Made by a program: the position numbers and the translations under genes. Below, piece by piece: positions 10,201 to 17,859 of a stretch of DNA of 64,000 nucleotides. Below the pieces are notes generated by a model. The model was not told the origin of the DNA. It saw only the letters and a list, made by a program, of their open reading frames with translations, and made no database searches. The number at the start of each line of letters is the position of its first letter. The first letter of the stretch is position 1. The DNA comes from Virgisporangium aliadipatigenens (GTDB taxonomy: Bacteria > Actinomycetota > Actinomycetes > Mycobacteriales > Micromonosporaceae), in the NCBI RefSeq assembly GCF_016863615.1, contig NZ_BOPF01000039.1, forward strand, positions 32,846 through 96,845, read 5' to 3'.

Positions 10201-10447
10201 GCTGCGCCGGCCGGGGAAGCCGCTGACGCCCGACGAGGAGGCCGAGGAGCGCCGGCTCTTCTTCGTGGGGCTGACCCGCGCGCAGGACCGCCTGTTCGTG
10301 TCGCACGCCAGGCGCAGGTTCCGCCACGGCGCCGAACGCGACATGCCCGTCACGCCGTTCCTGGCCCCGATCGACGCCGGCCTCTTCGAACGGCGGGGCG
10401 CCGATGCCCCGAAACGCCCGAAGGACCGCCAACTCCGCCTGATCTGA
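7286..10447 (+). CDS. EndoQ-like PHP nuclease fused to a UvrD/PcrA-type helicase
   Basis: 1053 residues from a GTG (an in-frame GTG at 7271 is also possible). Residues ~1-410 match the EndoQ/TIGR00375 family: the PHP motif DLHIHSKYSRA, then SNSDAHSP, and the zinc-finger region GHRAC...CPVCGKPLTVG followed by HRVEELADRPEGY. A Pro/Lys-rich linker (~440-470) leads to a superfamily 1 helicase with Walker A GPGTGKT (~512), VDEYQDVDP, GDPDQAIYSFRG, TRNYRSS, LHASKGLEFP and FVGLTRAQDR. EndoQ cleaves 5' of deaminated bases and abasic sites, and UvrD enzymes unwind nicked DNA, so the fusion suggests a self-contained deamination repair enzyme. No close functional partner is next to it. Confidence 0.88.
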   Translation: MPPDSVGTFVADLHIHSKYSRACSRDLDLDNLTWWARRKGITLLGTGDFTHPAWFDHLRDALVPAEPGLYQLAPERAEAIARKLPPVLASADQPVRFQLSVEISTIYKRGDKTRKVHHLIYLPDFEAVQRFNTALGRIGNLGSDGRPILGLDSRDLLEITLEASPDGYLVPAHIWTPWFSALGSKSGFDAIADCYADLAHHIFAVETGLSSDPEMNWRVSSLDNYRLVSNSDAHSPPALAREATLFSTALDYFAVREAMRTGEGLSGTIEFFPEEGKYHADGHRACDVNWQPAQTREAQGRCPVCGKPLTVGVLHRVEELADRPEGYEPQGAPDVTHLIQLAEILGEVNRVGPKSKTVETQLRSMVSTLGPELGILRDVPLDDVTRAGGELVGEAIGRLRRREVHRVPGYDGEYGVIRLFEDAELRTDGADTLFDVAPVPKQRTAEPKPKAPRVKAEPPAPPPPPPPAVSPHREWEPMLAGMEEVGTGLLDRLDALQRVAAAAPGGPVLIVAGPGTGKTRTLTHRVAYVCAELGVYPERCLAITFTRRAAEELRERLDGLLGPVSADVTVATFHSLGLSILRENAAAVGLSPEFRIAEESERITALIESGAASTEREARKLITNGVPGEHTAAYAKAMRARDLVDLDELLTLPVALLRDDRKAKQRYRERFEWIFVDEYQDVDPVQYELLRLLCPPDGNLTAIGDPDQAIYSFRGADVGYFLRFSQDFEDARTVRLTRNYRSSAPILAAAVQAIAPSSLVPGRRLDPARVDPEAPQIALYPAGSVDDEAAFVARSIDELVGGTSHRTVDSRAATPDGVGFSDIAVLYRTDGQAAAVVDALSRAGIPVQKRSHDRLRDRPGVAVIAQELRFASGLGGSIAARIRLTAQVLTERPALDAAVPPEDLWSAVELLTPLAARCGDDLPTFLGELATGAEVDAWDPRADRVTLLTLHASKGLEFPVVFLVGCEDGLVPLRRPGKPLTPDEEAEERRLFFVGLTRAQDRLFVSHARRRFRHGAERDMPVTPFLAPIDAGLFERRGADAPKRPKDRQLRLI

Positions 10448-10451
10448 GTGG

Positions 10452-11417
10452 TCAGCGGCGTTCGGTGGAGACGACCAGGGCCACGCCGGCGATGATCACT
10501 GCGCCGGACGCGATGATCGCCGGGGTGATCGGCTCGGCGACGAAGAGCGCGCCCAACGCGACCGCCACGACGGGGTTCACGTACGCGTACGTGGCCGTGA
10601 GCGAGATCGGCGCGCTCTGCAGCAGCCACACGTACGCCGTGAACGCCACCAGCGAGCCCGCGATCACCAGGTAGGCCAGCGCCGCCCACGATCGCGCGGA
10701 GACGTCCCACCCGCTGAGCGGTTCCCCCGAAAGAACCCCGCCCAGCAGCAGCACAGACCCACCGACCAGCGACTCGTAGACGGTCGCCACGAAGGGATCG
10801 GCCGGCAACGGCAGGTACTTCGACGCGAACGACCCCGTCGCCCAGCACGTGGCGGCCCCGAGCACGATGAACGCCCCCACGACCGGCACCTCCCCGGTCC
10901 GCCCGCTGAACCACACCAGCCCGGCCAACCCGCCGAACCCGACCAGCACCCCGGCGAACGTCTTCACCCCCGGCCGGTCCCCGCTGGCGGCGCGCATCAC
11001 CACGACCAGCAGCGGCACGAGCGCGACGAGCAGGGCGGCGACGCCGGACGGCACCGGCCCACCGGGCGGGTCGGCCTCGGCGAAGACGACGACCCCGTTG
11101 CCGAAGGCCAGCAGCAGCGAGCCCACGAGCCCGGCGGCGAGGAACTGCCGCACACTCACCCGTAGGCGGCGAACCCCACCCCGAACGGCGAGAATCGCGG
11201 CCAGGATTCCGCTGGCTAGGACAAACCGTATACCGGCGGACAACAACGGCGGTAAGGTCTCGACGGCGATCCGGATCGCCAGGTATGTCGACCCCCAGAC
11301 GACGTACACGATCAGTAGCGCCGTCCATACGGCCGCCCCGGAGGGCGGGGGCGCAACCGGATCGGGCGAACTCGGGGCCGGATCGGCAACCGGAGTGCTA
11401 TTGGTAGGCGGCTCCAT
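10452..11417 (-). CDS. EamA/DMT-family membrane transporter
   Basis: 321 residues with a Pro-rich cytosolic N terminus and about ten membrane segments, arranged as two five-helix EamA repeats. VWGSTYLAIRIAVETLPPLL is the typical start of the first repeat, and VAFTAYVWLLQSAPISL with AYVNPVVAVALGALFVAEPI the typical end of the second. Family members export metabolites or amino acids; the substrate cannot be read from sequence. A TAGCGT motif nine bases before the ATG could be its -10. Confidence 0.85.
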   Translation of the reverse strand: MEPPTNSTPVADPAPSSPDPVAPPPSGAAVWTALLIVYVVWGSTYLAIRIAVETLPPLLSAGIRFVLASGILAAILAVRGGVRRLRVSVRQFLAAGLVGSLLLAFGNGVVVFAEADPPGGPVPSGVAALLVALVPLLVVVMRAASGDRPGVKTFAGVLVGFGGLAGLVWFSGRTGEVPVVGAFIVLGAATCWATGSFASKYLPLPADPFVATVYESLVGGSVLLLGGVLSGEPLSGWDVSARSWAALAYLVIAGSLVAFTAYVWLLQSAPISLTATYAYVNPVVAVALGALFVAEPITPAIIASGAVIIAGVALVVSTERR

Positions 11418-11511
11418 CGCTGATCCACGCTACGGTGACCGGAGAAGCCGTGTCCCGCGTTCCGTGACCGGTGTCTCAGCCGAACGGGCGTGGGTACAGA
11501 AGGGTATGCGG

Positions 11512-12978
11512 ATGTCGATGTACGGACCGCCCGGCGGACCGTACCCGGACCGGCGGGACGGCGAACGGGCGCCCCGCGAGCGGCGCGCCTGGGCCGACGC
11601 GGCCACCAGGGATGCTCCGCCGCGCCGCGAACCGCCCGCCGCGCCGCCGTCCGCATCGTCGACCCCGGCCGGGCGGTCCGGCTTCCGGCCCACCGAGCCG
11701 GTCGGCTACCGGTACTCCGACGCCGGCCGCGGCGAACCCTTCGCCGGCGAGGCATTTCCCGGTACGCCCTTCCCCGGTGAGTTCGACTTCGGCGGGCCGG
11801 ACCGCGGCGGGCGTTTCCGCAACGCCGGCGACGACGGGCGCCGCGACCCCGGTGCCGATCCCCGGCGCGAGGCCGGCCGGCCCCGACACGCCGGCAATCC
11901 GGGAGCCGACGCCCCCGATGGCCTTCCCCGCGGCCCCGGCGCCGACTTCCGCCGCGGACCGGCCGACGCCGCCGGGCGCCGCGACGCCGGTGCCGATCTT
12001 CGACGCGAGCCGGACACGGCCTTCCGCCGCGACGCCGCCGCCCGCCGCGACCCGGCCGCGACGGCGCAGCGCCGGGAGCCGGTCGCCATGCGGCAGGACC
12101 GGGCGATGCGCCACGACTCCCCCGGCGGCGACCTCAGACGCGGCAGCACGTTCCGCCAGGACGGCGCTCCCGGCGGCAACGGCGGCGACCTGAGGCACGA
12201 GCGCTACGACCGCCGCGATTCCGGCGTCTCCGGCGGCGGCCCCTACGACGGCGGCAACTGGCCCGGCTGGGCCGACGGCGTGACCTGGCAGGACGACAGC
12301 CGCGCCCGGGGCAACGCGCGCGAATACGACCCGGGCCGCCCGGGTGGGCATGCCGTTCGGGATGTCGAGGACGGGACCGATCTGTACCGGGCCGGCTACG
12401 ACTATCCGTCGGAGTGGGAGGATCCCGGCTTCGTCGAGCCCGGGTTCGTGGATCCGAGATATGGGCCGGGGCCGGACAAGCCGGGCGAGGTGTGGGCACC
12501 GGCCCGTGCGCCGGAGGGCGGCGGCGGGCGCGTCACCCGGTGGATCGTCGGTGTGCTGTGCCTGCTGGTGCTGGTCGCCGGGGGCGGCGTGGCGTACTAC
12601 CTCATCGCGCGGGACCGTTCGGCGGGGGCGGGTGACACCGCCGGTCCGTCGCCGGCCGCGGAGCCGCCGGCGCAGGCGTCCGCCAAGGCGAGCGCGCCGC
12701 AGCCGTCCGCGGCGGCGTCACGCAGTTCGGCGGCGGGGCCGGCGGAGGATGCGCGCACCGCGAAGGTCGGCGACTGCCTCGTCAACAAGGGCACGGAGAG
12801 TAAGCCGGAAATGCGCCGCGTGACGTGCGCCGCGAACACCTACCAGGTGCTGAAGCGGATCGACGGCACCGCGGACAAGAGCAAGTGCGACGGCACGCCG
12901 AGCCTCACCGACTGGTACTTCTACGATCACCCGGACAACAGCCGGGACTTCGTGCTCTGCCTCAAGAAGCGGACCTGA
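11512..12978 (+). CDS. Disordered single-pass membrane protein with a four-cysteine external domain
   Basis: About 488 residues; the ATG at 11512 is chosen because AGAAGGG lies seven bases upstream. The first ~340 residues are highly charged and repetitive (many RRDxGADxRRxP-like units) and probably disordered in the cytosol. One membrane helix (RWIVGVLCLLVLVAGGGVAYY) is followed by an Ala/Ser/Pro linker and a compact external domain with four cysteines (VGDCLVN, RVTCAAN, KSKCDG, FVLCLKK). The last domain resembles the LppU/SCO3897 family of actinobacterial envelope proteins, whose function is unknown. Confidence 0.75.
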   Translation: MSMYGPPGGPYPDRRDGERAPRERRAWADAATRDAPPRREPPAAPPSASSTPAGRSGFRPTEPVGYRYSDAGRGEPFAGEAFPGTPFPGEFDFGGPDRGGRFRNAGDDGRRDPGADPRREAGRPRHAGNPGADAPDGLPRGPGADFRRGPADAAGRRDAGADLRREPDTAFRRDAAARRDPAATAQRREPVAMRQDRAMRHDSPGGDLRRGSTFRQDGAPGGNGGDLRHERYDRRDSGVSGGGPYDGGNWPGWADGVTWQDDSRARGNAREYDPGRPGGHAVRDVEDGTDLYRAGYDYPSEWEDPGFVEPGFVDPRYGPGPDKPGEVWAPARAPEGGGGRVTRWIVGVLCLLVLVAGGGVAYYLIARDRSAGAGDTAGPSPAAEPPAQASAKASAPQPSAAASRSSAAGPAEDARTAKVGDCLVNKGTESKPEMRRVTCAANTYQVLKRIDGTADKSKCDGTPSLTDWYFYDHPDNSRDFVLCLKKRT

Positions 12979-12996
12979 GGCGGCGCCGGAGCGGCG

Positions 12997-13018
12997 CGAC
13001 ACGCCGTGTCGGCTTTTC
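12997..13018 (+). terminator. Probable rho-independent terminator
   Basis: CGACAC-GCC-GTGTCG forms a six-pair hairpin followed by GCTTTTCC, just behind the stop of the four-cysteine membrane protein gene. Moderate stem strength. Confidence 0.5.
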
Positions 13019-13032
13019 CTGCCGGGTCGCTT

Positions 13033-13060
13033 TTGAAGCTTCGTACGGCTGTGCTAATCT
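13033..13060 (+). promoter_or_regulatory. SigA-type promoter for the AAA ATPase gene
   Basis: TTGAAG (13033-13038) and TAATCT (13055-13060) are separated by 16 bases. The predicted start lies about 165 bases upstream of the ATPase gene, giving a leader that contains the duplicated segment at 13141-13235. Confidence 0.5.
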
Positions 13061-13140
13061 CGCCGAGTCGCTTTCATCTGCGGCAGGACCTGCACCTTTG
13101 CCGTCCGCTACAGCCGTATAACGCTGTCTAGCGCTAACTT

Positions 13141-13235
13141 TAGACTGCCCGATAGAGCCCTCGCATGCCCCAAAACGAGGATGCTCTACCGGTATCTAGG
13201 CGTCTGGCTAGACAGCCGGATAGAGTCCTCGCGTG
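13141..13235 (+). repeat. Direct repeat of a 27-bp segment ending at the ATPase start codon
   Basis: 13141-13167 and 13209-13235 match at 23 of 27 positions (TAGAC...GATAGAG...CCTCGC...TG). The second copy ends exactly on the GTG start of the ATPase gene, and the first ends on an ATG in a different frame. Between them, TAGAGC-CCTCG pairs with CGAGG-AT-GCTCTA (about 13152-13188), a potential hairpin. Confidence 0.55.
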
Positions 13236-14432
13236 GATCCGGTCCGTAACCCGTATGCCCCTGGCGCCGGCCAACGCCCACCCGAGCTGGCCGGCCGGGA
13301 CAGGGAGCTCGAGGTCTTCGACGTCGTTCTCGAACGCATCGCGCGTGGCCGCCCGGAGCGCTCACTCGTACTCGCGGGACTACGCGGTGTAGGCAAGACC
13401 GTTCTGCTCAACACGCTGCGCTCGCAGGCGTTCTCCCGTCGGTGGGGTGCCGGCAAGATCGAGGCGCGTCCCGATCAGTCCCTGCGCAGGCCCGTGGCGG
13501 CCGCCCTGCACATGGCGATCCGCGAGCTCGCCCCCCGGCACCGCGTCCCGGATCGGATCGACGACTTCCTGGGCGTGCTGAAGGCGTTCGGACAGAAATC
13601 GAATCCGACCGGAAAGCTGCGGGACCGGTGGCAGCCGGGGATCGACGTGCCCGCGGTCGCCGGGCGGGCCGACTCCGGCGACATCGAGATCGACCTGGTC
13701 GAACTCTTCACCGACGCCGCCGCGATCGCCACCGACCTGGGGACCGGCGTGGCGCTGTTCATCGACGAGATGCAGGACGTCGCGCCCGACGACCTCTCCG
13801 CGCTCTGCGCCGCCTGCCACGAACTGTCCCAGACCGGCGCGCCGCTCATCGTCGTCGGCGCCGGCCTGCCGCACCTGCCGGCCCTGCTCTCGGCGCAGAA
13901 GTCCTACTCGGAGCGGCTGTTCCGGTATCAGCGCATCGACCGGCTCGACCGGATCTCCGCCGATCTCGCGCTGACCGCGCCGGCCGAGCGGGAGGACGTC
14001 GAGTTCGAGGTCAAGGCGCTCGACGAGCTGTACGAGGCGTCCGGCGGCTACCCCTACTTCGTGCAGGCGTACGGCAAGGCGACCTGGGACCACGCGCCCC
14101 GTTCGCCGATCACGGCGGCCGACGTGCGGGTCGCCGCGCCCGAGGCCGAGGCGGAACTGGCGGTCGGCTTCTTCGGTTCGCGGTACGAGCGCGCCACCCC
14201 GGCCGAGCGCGAGTACCTGCGCAGCATGGCCCTGCTCGCGCCGAGCGACGACATGGCCGGTGCCGTCCCGACCGCGGAGATCGCGAGGTCGCTCGAGCGC
14301 AAGCCCGCGAGCCTCTCCCCGGCCCGCGACGCACTGATCAAGAAGGGCCTCATCTATTCAGGGGAGCGCGGAACCGTAGCCTTTACCGTTCCCCACTTCG
14401 GTCGCTATCTCCGCAGCCAACCCACAGAGTAA
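13233..14432 (+). CDS. AAA-type ATPase of unknown function
   Basis: 399 residues. Walker A is GLRGVGKT (residues ~49-56) and Walker B is VALFIDEMQD (~177); the segment APLIVVGAGLPHLPAL is a sensor-1-like strand. The C-terminal ~110 residues look like a winged helix (PAEREYLRSMALL...ARDALIKKGLIYSG). This resembles the archaeal-type/Orc-Cdc6-like AAA ATPases found singly in actinobacterial genomes. There is no signal or membrane segment. It converges with the VWA gene of the five-gene operon, so a shared function is possible but not shown. Confidence 0.75.
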   Translation: MDPVRNPYAPGAGQRPPELAGRDRELEVFDVVLERIARGRPERSLVLAGLRGVGKTVLLNTLRSQAFSRRWGAGKIEARPDQSLRRPVAAALHMAIRELAPRHRVPDRIDDFLGVLKAFGQKSNPTGKLRDRWQPGIDVPAVAGRADSGDIEIDLVELFTDAAAIATDLGTGVALFIDEMQDVAPDDLSALCAACHELSQTGAPLIVVGAGLPHLPALLSAQKSYSERLFRYQRIDRLDRISADLALTAPAEREDVEFEVKALDELYEASGGYPYFVQAYGKATWDHAPRSPITAADVRVAAPEAEAELAVGFFGSRYERATPAEREYLRSMALLAPSDDMAGAVPTAEIARSLERKPASLSPARDALIKKGLIYSGERGTVAFTVPHFGRYLRSQPTE

Positions 14433-14510
14433 AGAGCTTCATTGCGACGGTCCGTCGGGCGCATTACCGCTGCTCCCGCCGGACCGCTCCGCTTCCCCGT
14501 CCGCGTGCAG

Positions 14511-15656
14511 TTATTCGGTGCGGGGGATCGGGATCTCACGCTTCTCGATGGCCGCGGCCATGACCTCCGGGAAGAGGTCCGGCGTGCAGGCGAAGGCGGG
14601 GACGCCCAGCGCGGCGAGCGCGGCCGCGTGTTGGTGGTCGTACTCGGGGGCGCCGTCGTCGTTCAGCGCGAGGAGCACCACCACCCTTACGCCGGCCGCC
14701 GTCATGGCGGCCACGCGGCGGAGCATCTGTTCGGCCGAGCCGCCCTCGAAGAGGTCGCTGATCAGGATCAGTACCGTGTCGCGCGGCCGGGTGATCAACT
14801 GCTGGGCGTAGGCGAGGGCGCGGTTGATGTCGGTGCCGCCGCCGAGCTGCGTGCCGAAGAGCACGTCGACCGGGTCGGCCAGCCGTTCGGAGAGGTCGAC
14901 GACCGCCGTGTCGAAGACGACCAGCGACGTGCGCAGCGCCGGCAGCGACGCCAGCACCGAGGCGAACACCCCCGCGTACACCACCGACGTGGCCATCGAC
15001 CCGGACTGGTCGACGCAGAGCACGATGTCCCGCTTGACGGCGTTGGTGCGGCGGCCGTAGCCGACGAGGCGTTCCGGGACGACGGTGCGCAGGTCCGGCT
15101 GGTAGTGCTTGAGGTTGGCGCGGATGGTGCGATCCCAGTCGATGTCGCGATGGCGCGGCCGGGAGGTGCGGCTCGCCCGGTTGAGCGCGCCGTTGACCGC
15201 CGCTCGGGTCTTCTGTTCGATGCGTTTGCGCAGGTCCTCGACGACCTTGGCGACGACGGCACGCGCCGTGCGGCGGCTGGCCTCCGGCATGACGCGGCCG
15301 AGCGACAGCAGCGTCCCGACGAGGTGCACGTCCGGCTCGACGGCGTCGAGCATCTCCGGTTCGAGCAGGAGGCGCTGGAGGCCGAGGCGTTCGATGGCGT
15401 CGGCCTGCATGACCTGAACGACGCTGGACGGGAAGTACCGCCGGATGTCGCCGAGCCAGCGGGCGACGCGCGGCGAGGAGGAGCCGAGGTCGCCACCGCG
15501 CGAACCGCCACCGGGCGTGCCGCGCCCGTCGGAGTCGTAGAGCGCGGAGAGCGCCTCGTCCATGCCGGCGTCGGTGGCGGAGAGCTCGGTGCCCGTCCCG
15601 TCGGCGTCTCCCCCGCCCAGCACGAGCCGCCACCGCCGCGCCTTCTCCTCATCCAC
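14511..15656 (-). CDS. VWA domain protein, last gene of the SWIM-DUF5691-MoxR-DUF5682-VWA operon
   Basis: 381 residues from a GTG that overlaps the upstream stop by eight bases (15649-15656). The N-terminal ~200 residues are helical with a Gly/Ser-rich insertion. The C-terminal von Willebrand A domain has an intact MIDAS: DQSGS (D216, S218, S220), the threonine of GGGTDINRAL and the aspartate of LISDLFEGG. MoxR ATPases usually act together with a VWA protein in metal-dependent remodelling or insertion complexes, so this is the likely partner of the MoxR product two genes upstream. Confidence 0.9.
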   Translation of the reverse strand: MDEEKARRWRLVLGGGDADGTGTELSATDAGMDEALSALYDSDGRGTPGGGSRGGDLGSSSPRVARWLGDIRRYFPSSVVQVMQADAIERLGLQRLLLEPEMLDAVEPDVHLVGTLLSLGRVMPEASRRTARAVVAKVVEDLRKRIEQKTRAAVNGALNRASRTSRPRHRDIDWDRTIRANLKHYQPDLRTVVPERLVGYGRRTNAVKRDIVLCVDQSGSMATSVVYAGVFASVLASLPALRTSLVVFDTAVVDLSERLADPVDVLFGTQLGGGTDINRALAYAQQLITRPRDTVLILISDLFEGGSAEQMLRRVAAMTAAGVRVVVLLALNDDGAPEYDHQHAAALAALGVPAFACTPDLFPEVMAAAIEKREIPIPRTE

Positions 15657-17859
15657 GGCCCACCCCCAGCAGCAGTTCGACGGTCGGCAGGACCAGGTCG
15701 CCGCGCTCGTGCGGGCCCGCCGGCTCGGCCGGAGCCGCATCAGCGGAGTCCCAGCGGCGCACGCGCTCGCCGATGGCCCGCCGGTGCGGCGCCGGGAACG
15801 CCCCGAACGTCCGCCGCAACAACGGCAGCACCTCGTCGAAGTTCCCCGCGGGAATGCCCTGCAGCCAGGAGTCCACCAGCCGCAGCAGCGGCTCGTCGTG
15901 CAGCAGCACCAGCCCCCCGCCGGCGACGAACCCCTCGATCCACGCGGCCCCGTGCGCCGGCGGCACCCCGACGGTGAGCACCGCGCCGAGCCGCCGTCCG
16001 ACGGTGTCCCGGTCGAGTCGTCCCGCGTCGTGCAGCAGTCGCGCGAAGCGGCCGCCCAGCAGCCCCGGCAGGTCGGCCCGGTCGGCGACCTTCGCCACGG
16101 CGTCGAGCCACTCCCCGAGGGCCTCTTCGGACAGCAGCGGCACCGCGGAGTGCACGGCGTCGACGCGTTCCTTCATGGCGCGCGCGGCGTCCTCGTCGAG
16201 CCCGGTGACCGCGGCGGCGAACCCGACCCGGATGCGCGTCAGCATCGTGGCGGTGACGACCCGCAGCGAGGCGACGTCGGTGCCGCGCACGTCGCCGTAG
16301 CGCAGGGTCCTGGCCAGTTCGGGCAGGGCGTCCATCAGGTGCGCCACGTCGGTGTCGAGGGCCATGCGGTCCGAGAGCGCACGCAGCACCCGCCCGAACG
16401 CCCCCGGCAGGTCGGCCAGCAGGCACCGCTGCACGAGGCGGGACACCTCGCCGAGCGTGTTCGCGGCGCCGGCGAGCTCCACGGCGCGCGTGGTCGCCGC
16501 CGCCGGAACCGTTGCCCCGTAAGCACTCGCCGCGATCACGTCGACGGCGAACTCGGGCTGCCACTCCAGCCGCCACGCCTCCCAGAACGTCCCCCTGCCG
16601 CCGCGGTCCTCGACCGGCTTGCCCCACGGCACGTCGAGCAGCCGCAGCCGGTGCAGCAGGCGGCTGCGGTCGGCGTCGATCTCGCGCCGCAGGTCGAGCC
16701 GCTTCTCCTCGGTGCCGGCCGAGGGCGGGAAGCGCAGCCGCTTCTGGGTCGCGGCCAGGTCCCGGGCCAGTGGCACGCCGGGTGTGTCCGCGGGGATCTC
16801 GCCGAGGCGTTCGCCGATGACGAGCCGGCGGTTCACCAGTTCGACCCGGAGCTCGTCGCCGTCGCAGAGCACGGCGCGGGTGGCGTCGGTGACCTCGGCG
16901 AGCCCCGCGAGCGGCCGGCCGCGCAACGTGGCGAGCGCCTGCGCCAGCCGAACGGCCTCGATGACGTGCGCGCTGGAGACGGGCAGCCCTTCCGCGCGCA
17001 GGACCGCGGCGACGGCGACGAGCCAGCGTTCGATGACGCGGTCCGGCGCGGTGAACAGGTGGTGGTACCAGCCGGGCGAGGTGACGCCGGCGCCGTAGCC
17101 GCGCCACGAGGCGAGCCGCCCGTGGGTCCACGGCACCCAGGTGAGATTGACCTTCGTCCGGGCGAGCCCCTTGAGGGTGCGCGTGTCGTGCGCGGCCGGC
17201 GGCAGCGGGTCCGTGAGCGCCGGCACGTGCCAAGCCCCGCACACGACGACGACGGTCGCGAACGCCTTCCGCGCGGCCCGGATCTGTTGCCGCATATAGG
17301 CTTCGCGCCGCTCGTCATCGCCCGAGGTGCCCTGGCGGACGGCGCCCATGGCGGCCGCGATCGCCTCGAACGGCGCCAACGCATCACCGTCCACAGTGGA
17401 CGTCTGATGCTCGACGACGTCCTCCCACCACCGCTCGGGATCGTCATAACCGGCCGCGGAGGCCAGCTCCCCGATGGGATCCTGACGCACACTGTCCACA
17501 GTGGACTCGTCCGCCGGATCGCTCCCGGCGGCGAACCGGATCGCCGCCGGCAGGTCGATGAAGCGCACCGGCACCTCGTGCGTCACCGCCCAGCGGATCG
17601 CCTGCCACTCCGGCGAGAACTCCCCGAACGGCCAGAACGACGCCTTCGCGGCGGCATCCCCCGAGGACGGGTAGGCGAGCAGCGCCACCGGCGGCCGCAG
17701 CCCGTCGTCGAGCGCCCACGCGACGAGCGGATCCGCTTCCGGCGGCCCCTCGATGAGCACGATGTCCGGCCGCACCTGCTCCAGCGCCCGCGCGACGGCG
17801 CGCGCGGAACCCGGCCCGTGGTGCCGGATGCCGAGCAGGTGGACGGCCGGCTCACTCAC
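15649..17859 (-). CDS. DUF5682 family protein
   Basis: 736 residues, soluble, fourth gene of the operon; the start overlaps the MoxR stop (17852-17859). The N-terminal ~270 residues carry HLLGIRHHGPGSA, DIVLIEGPPEAD and VVVVCGAWHVPAL. Their order and spacing recall the His/Glu motifs of TraB/TIKI/EreA-like hydrolases; this is my inference, not an established assignment. The rest is helical with no recognisable motif (for example LLHRLRLLDVPWGKPVEDRG). The family is repeatedly found with MoxR and VWA genes, and its activity is unknown. Confidence 0.85.
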   Translation of the reverse strand: MSEPAVHLLGIRHHGPGSARAVARALEQVRPDIVLIEGPPEADPLVAWALDDGLRPPVALLAYPSSGDAAAKASFWPFGEFSPEWQAIRWAVTHEVPVRFIDLPAAIRFAAGSDPADESTVDSVRQDPIGELASAAGYDDPERWWEDVVEHQTSTVDGDALAPFEAIAAAMGAVRQGTSGDDERREAYMRQQIRAARKAFATVVVVCGAWHVPALTDPLPPAAHDTRTLKGLARTKVNLTWVPWTHGRLASWRGYGAGVTSPGWYHHLFTAPDRVIERWLVAVAAVLRAEGLPVSSAHVIEAVRLAQALATLRGRPLAGLAEVTDATRAVLCDGDELRVELVNRRLVIGERLGEIPADTPGVPLARDLAATQKRLRFPPSAGTEEKRLDLRREIDADRSRLLHRLRLLDVPWGKPVEDRGGRGTFWEAWRLEWQPEFAVDVIAASAYGATVPAAATTRAVELAGAANTLGEVSRLVQRCLLADLPGAFGRVLRALSDRMALDTDVAHLMDALPELARTLRYGDVRGTDVASLRVVTATMLTRIRVGFAAAVTGLDEDAARAMKERVDAVHSAVPLLSEEALGEWLDAVAKVADRADLPGLLGGRFARLLHDAGRLDRDTVGRRLGAVLTVGVPPAHGAAWIEGFVAGGGLVLLHDEPLLRLVDSWLQGIPAGNFDEVLPLLRRTFGAFPAPHRRAIGERVRRWDSADAAPAEPAGPHERGDLVLPTVELLLGVGRG

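Noticed and set aside
13165..13392. 75-codon frame starting at the first copy of the duplicated upstream segment
   Set aside because: Out of frame with the ATPase, no ribosome site and Ser/Arg-rich shadow-like composition; most of it overlaps the true gene.
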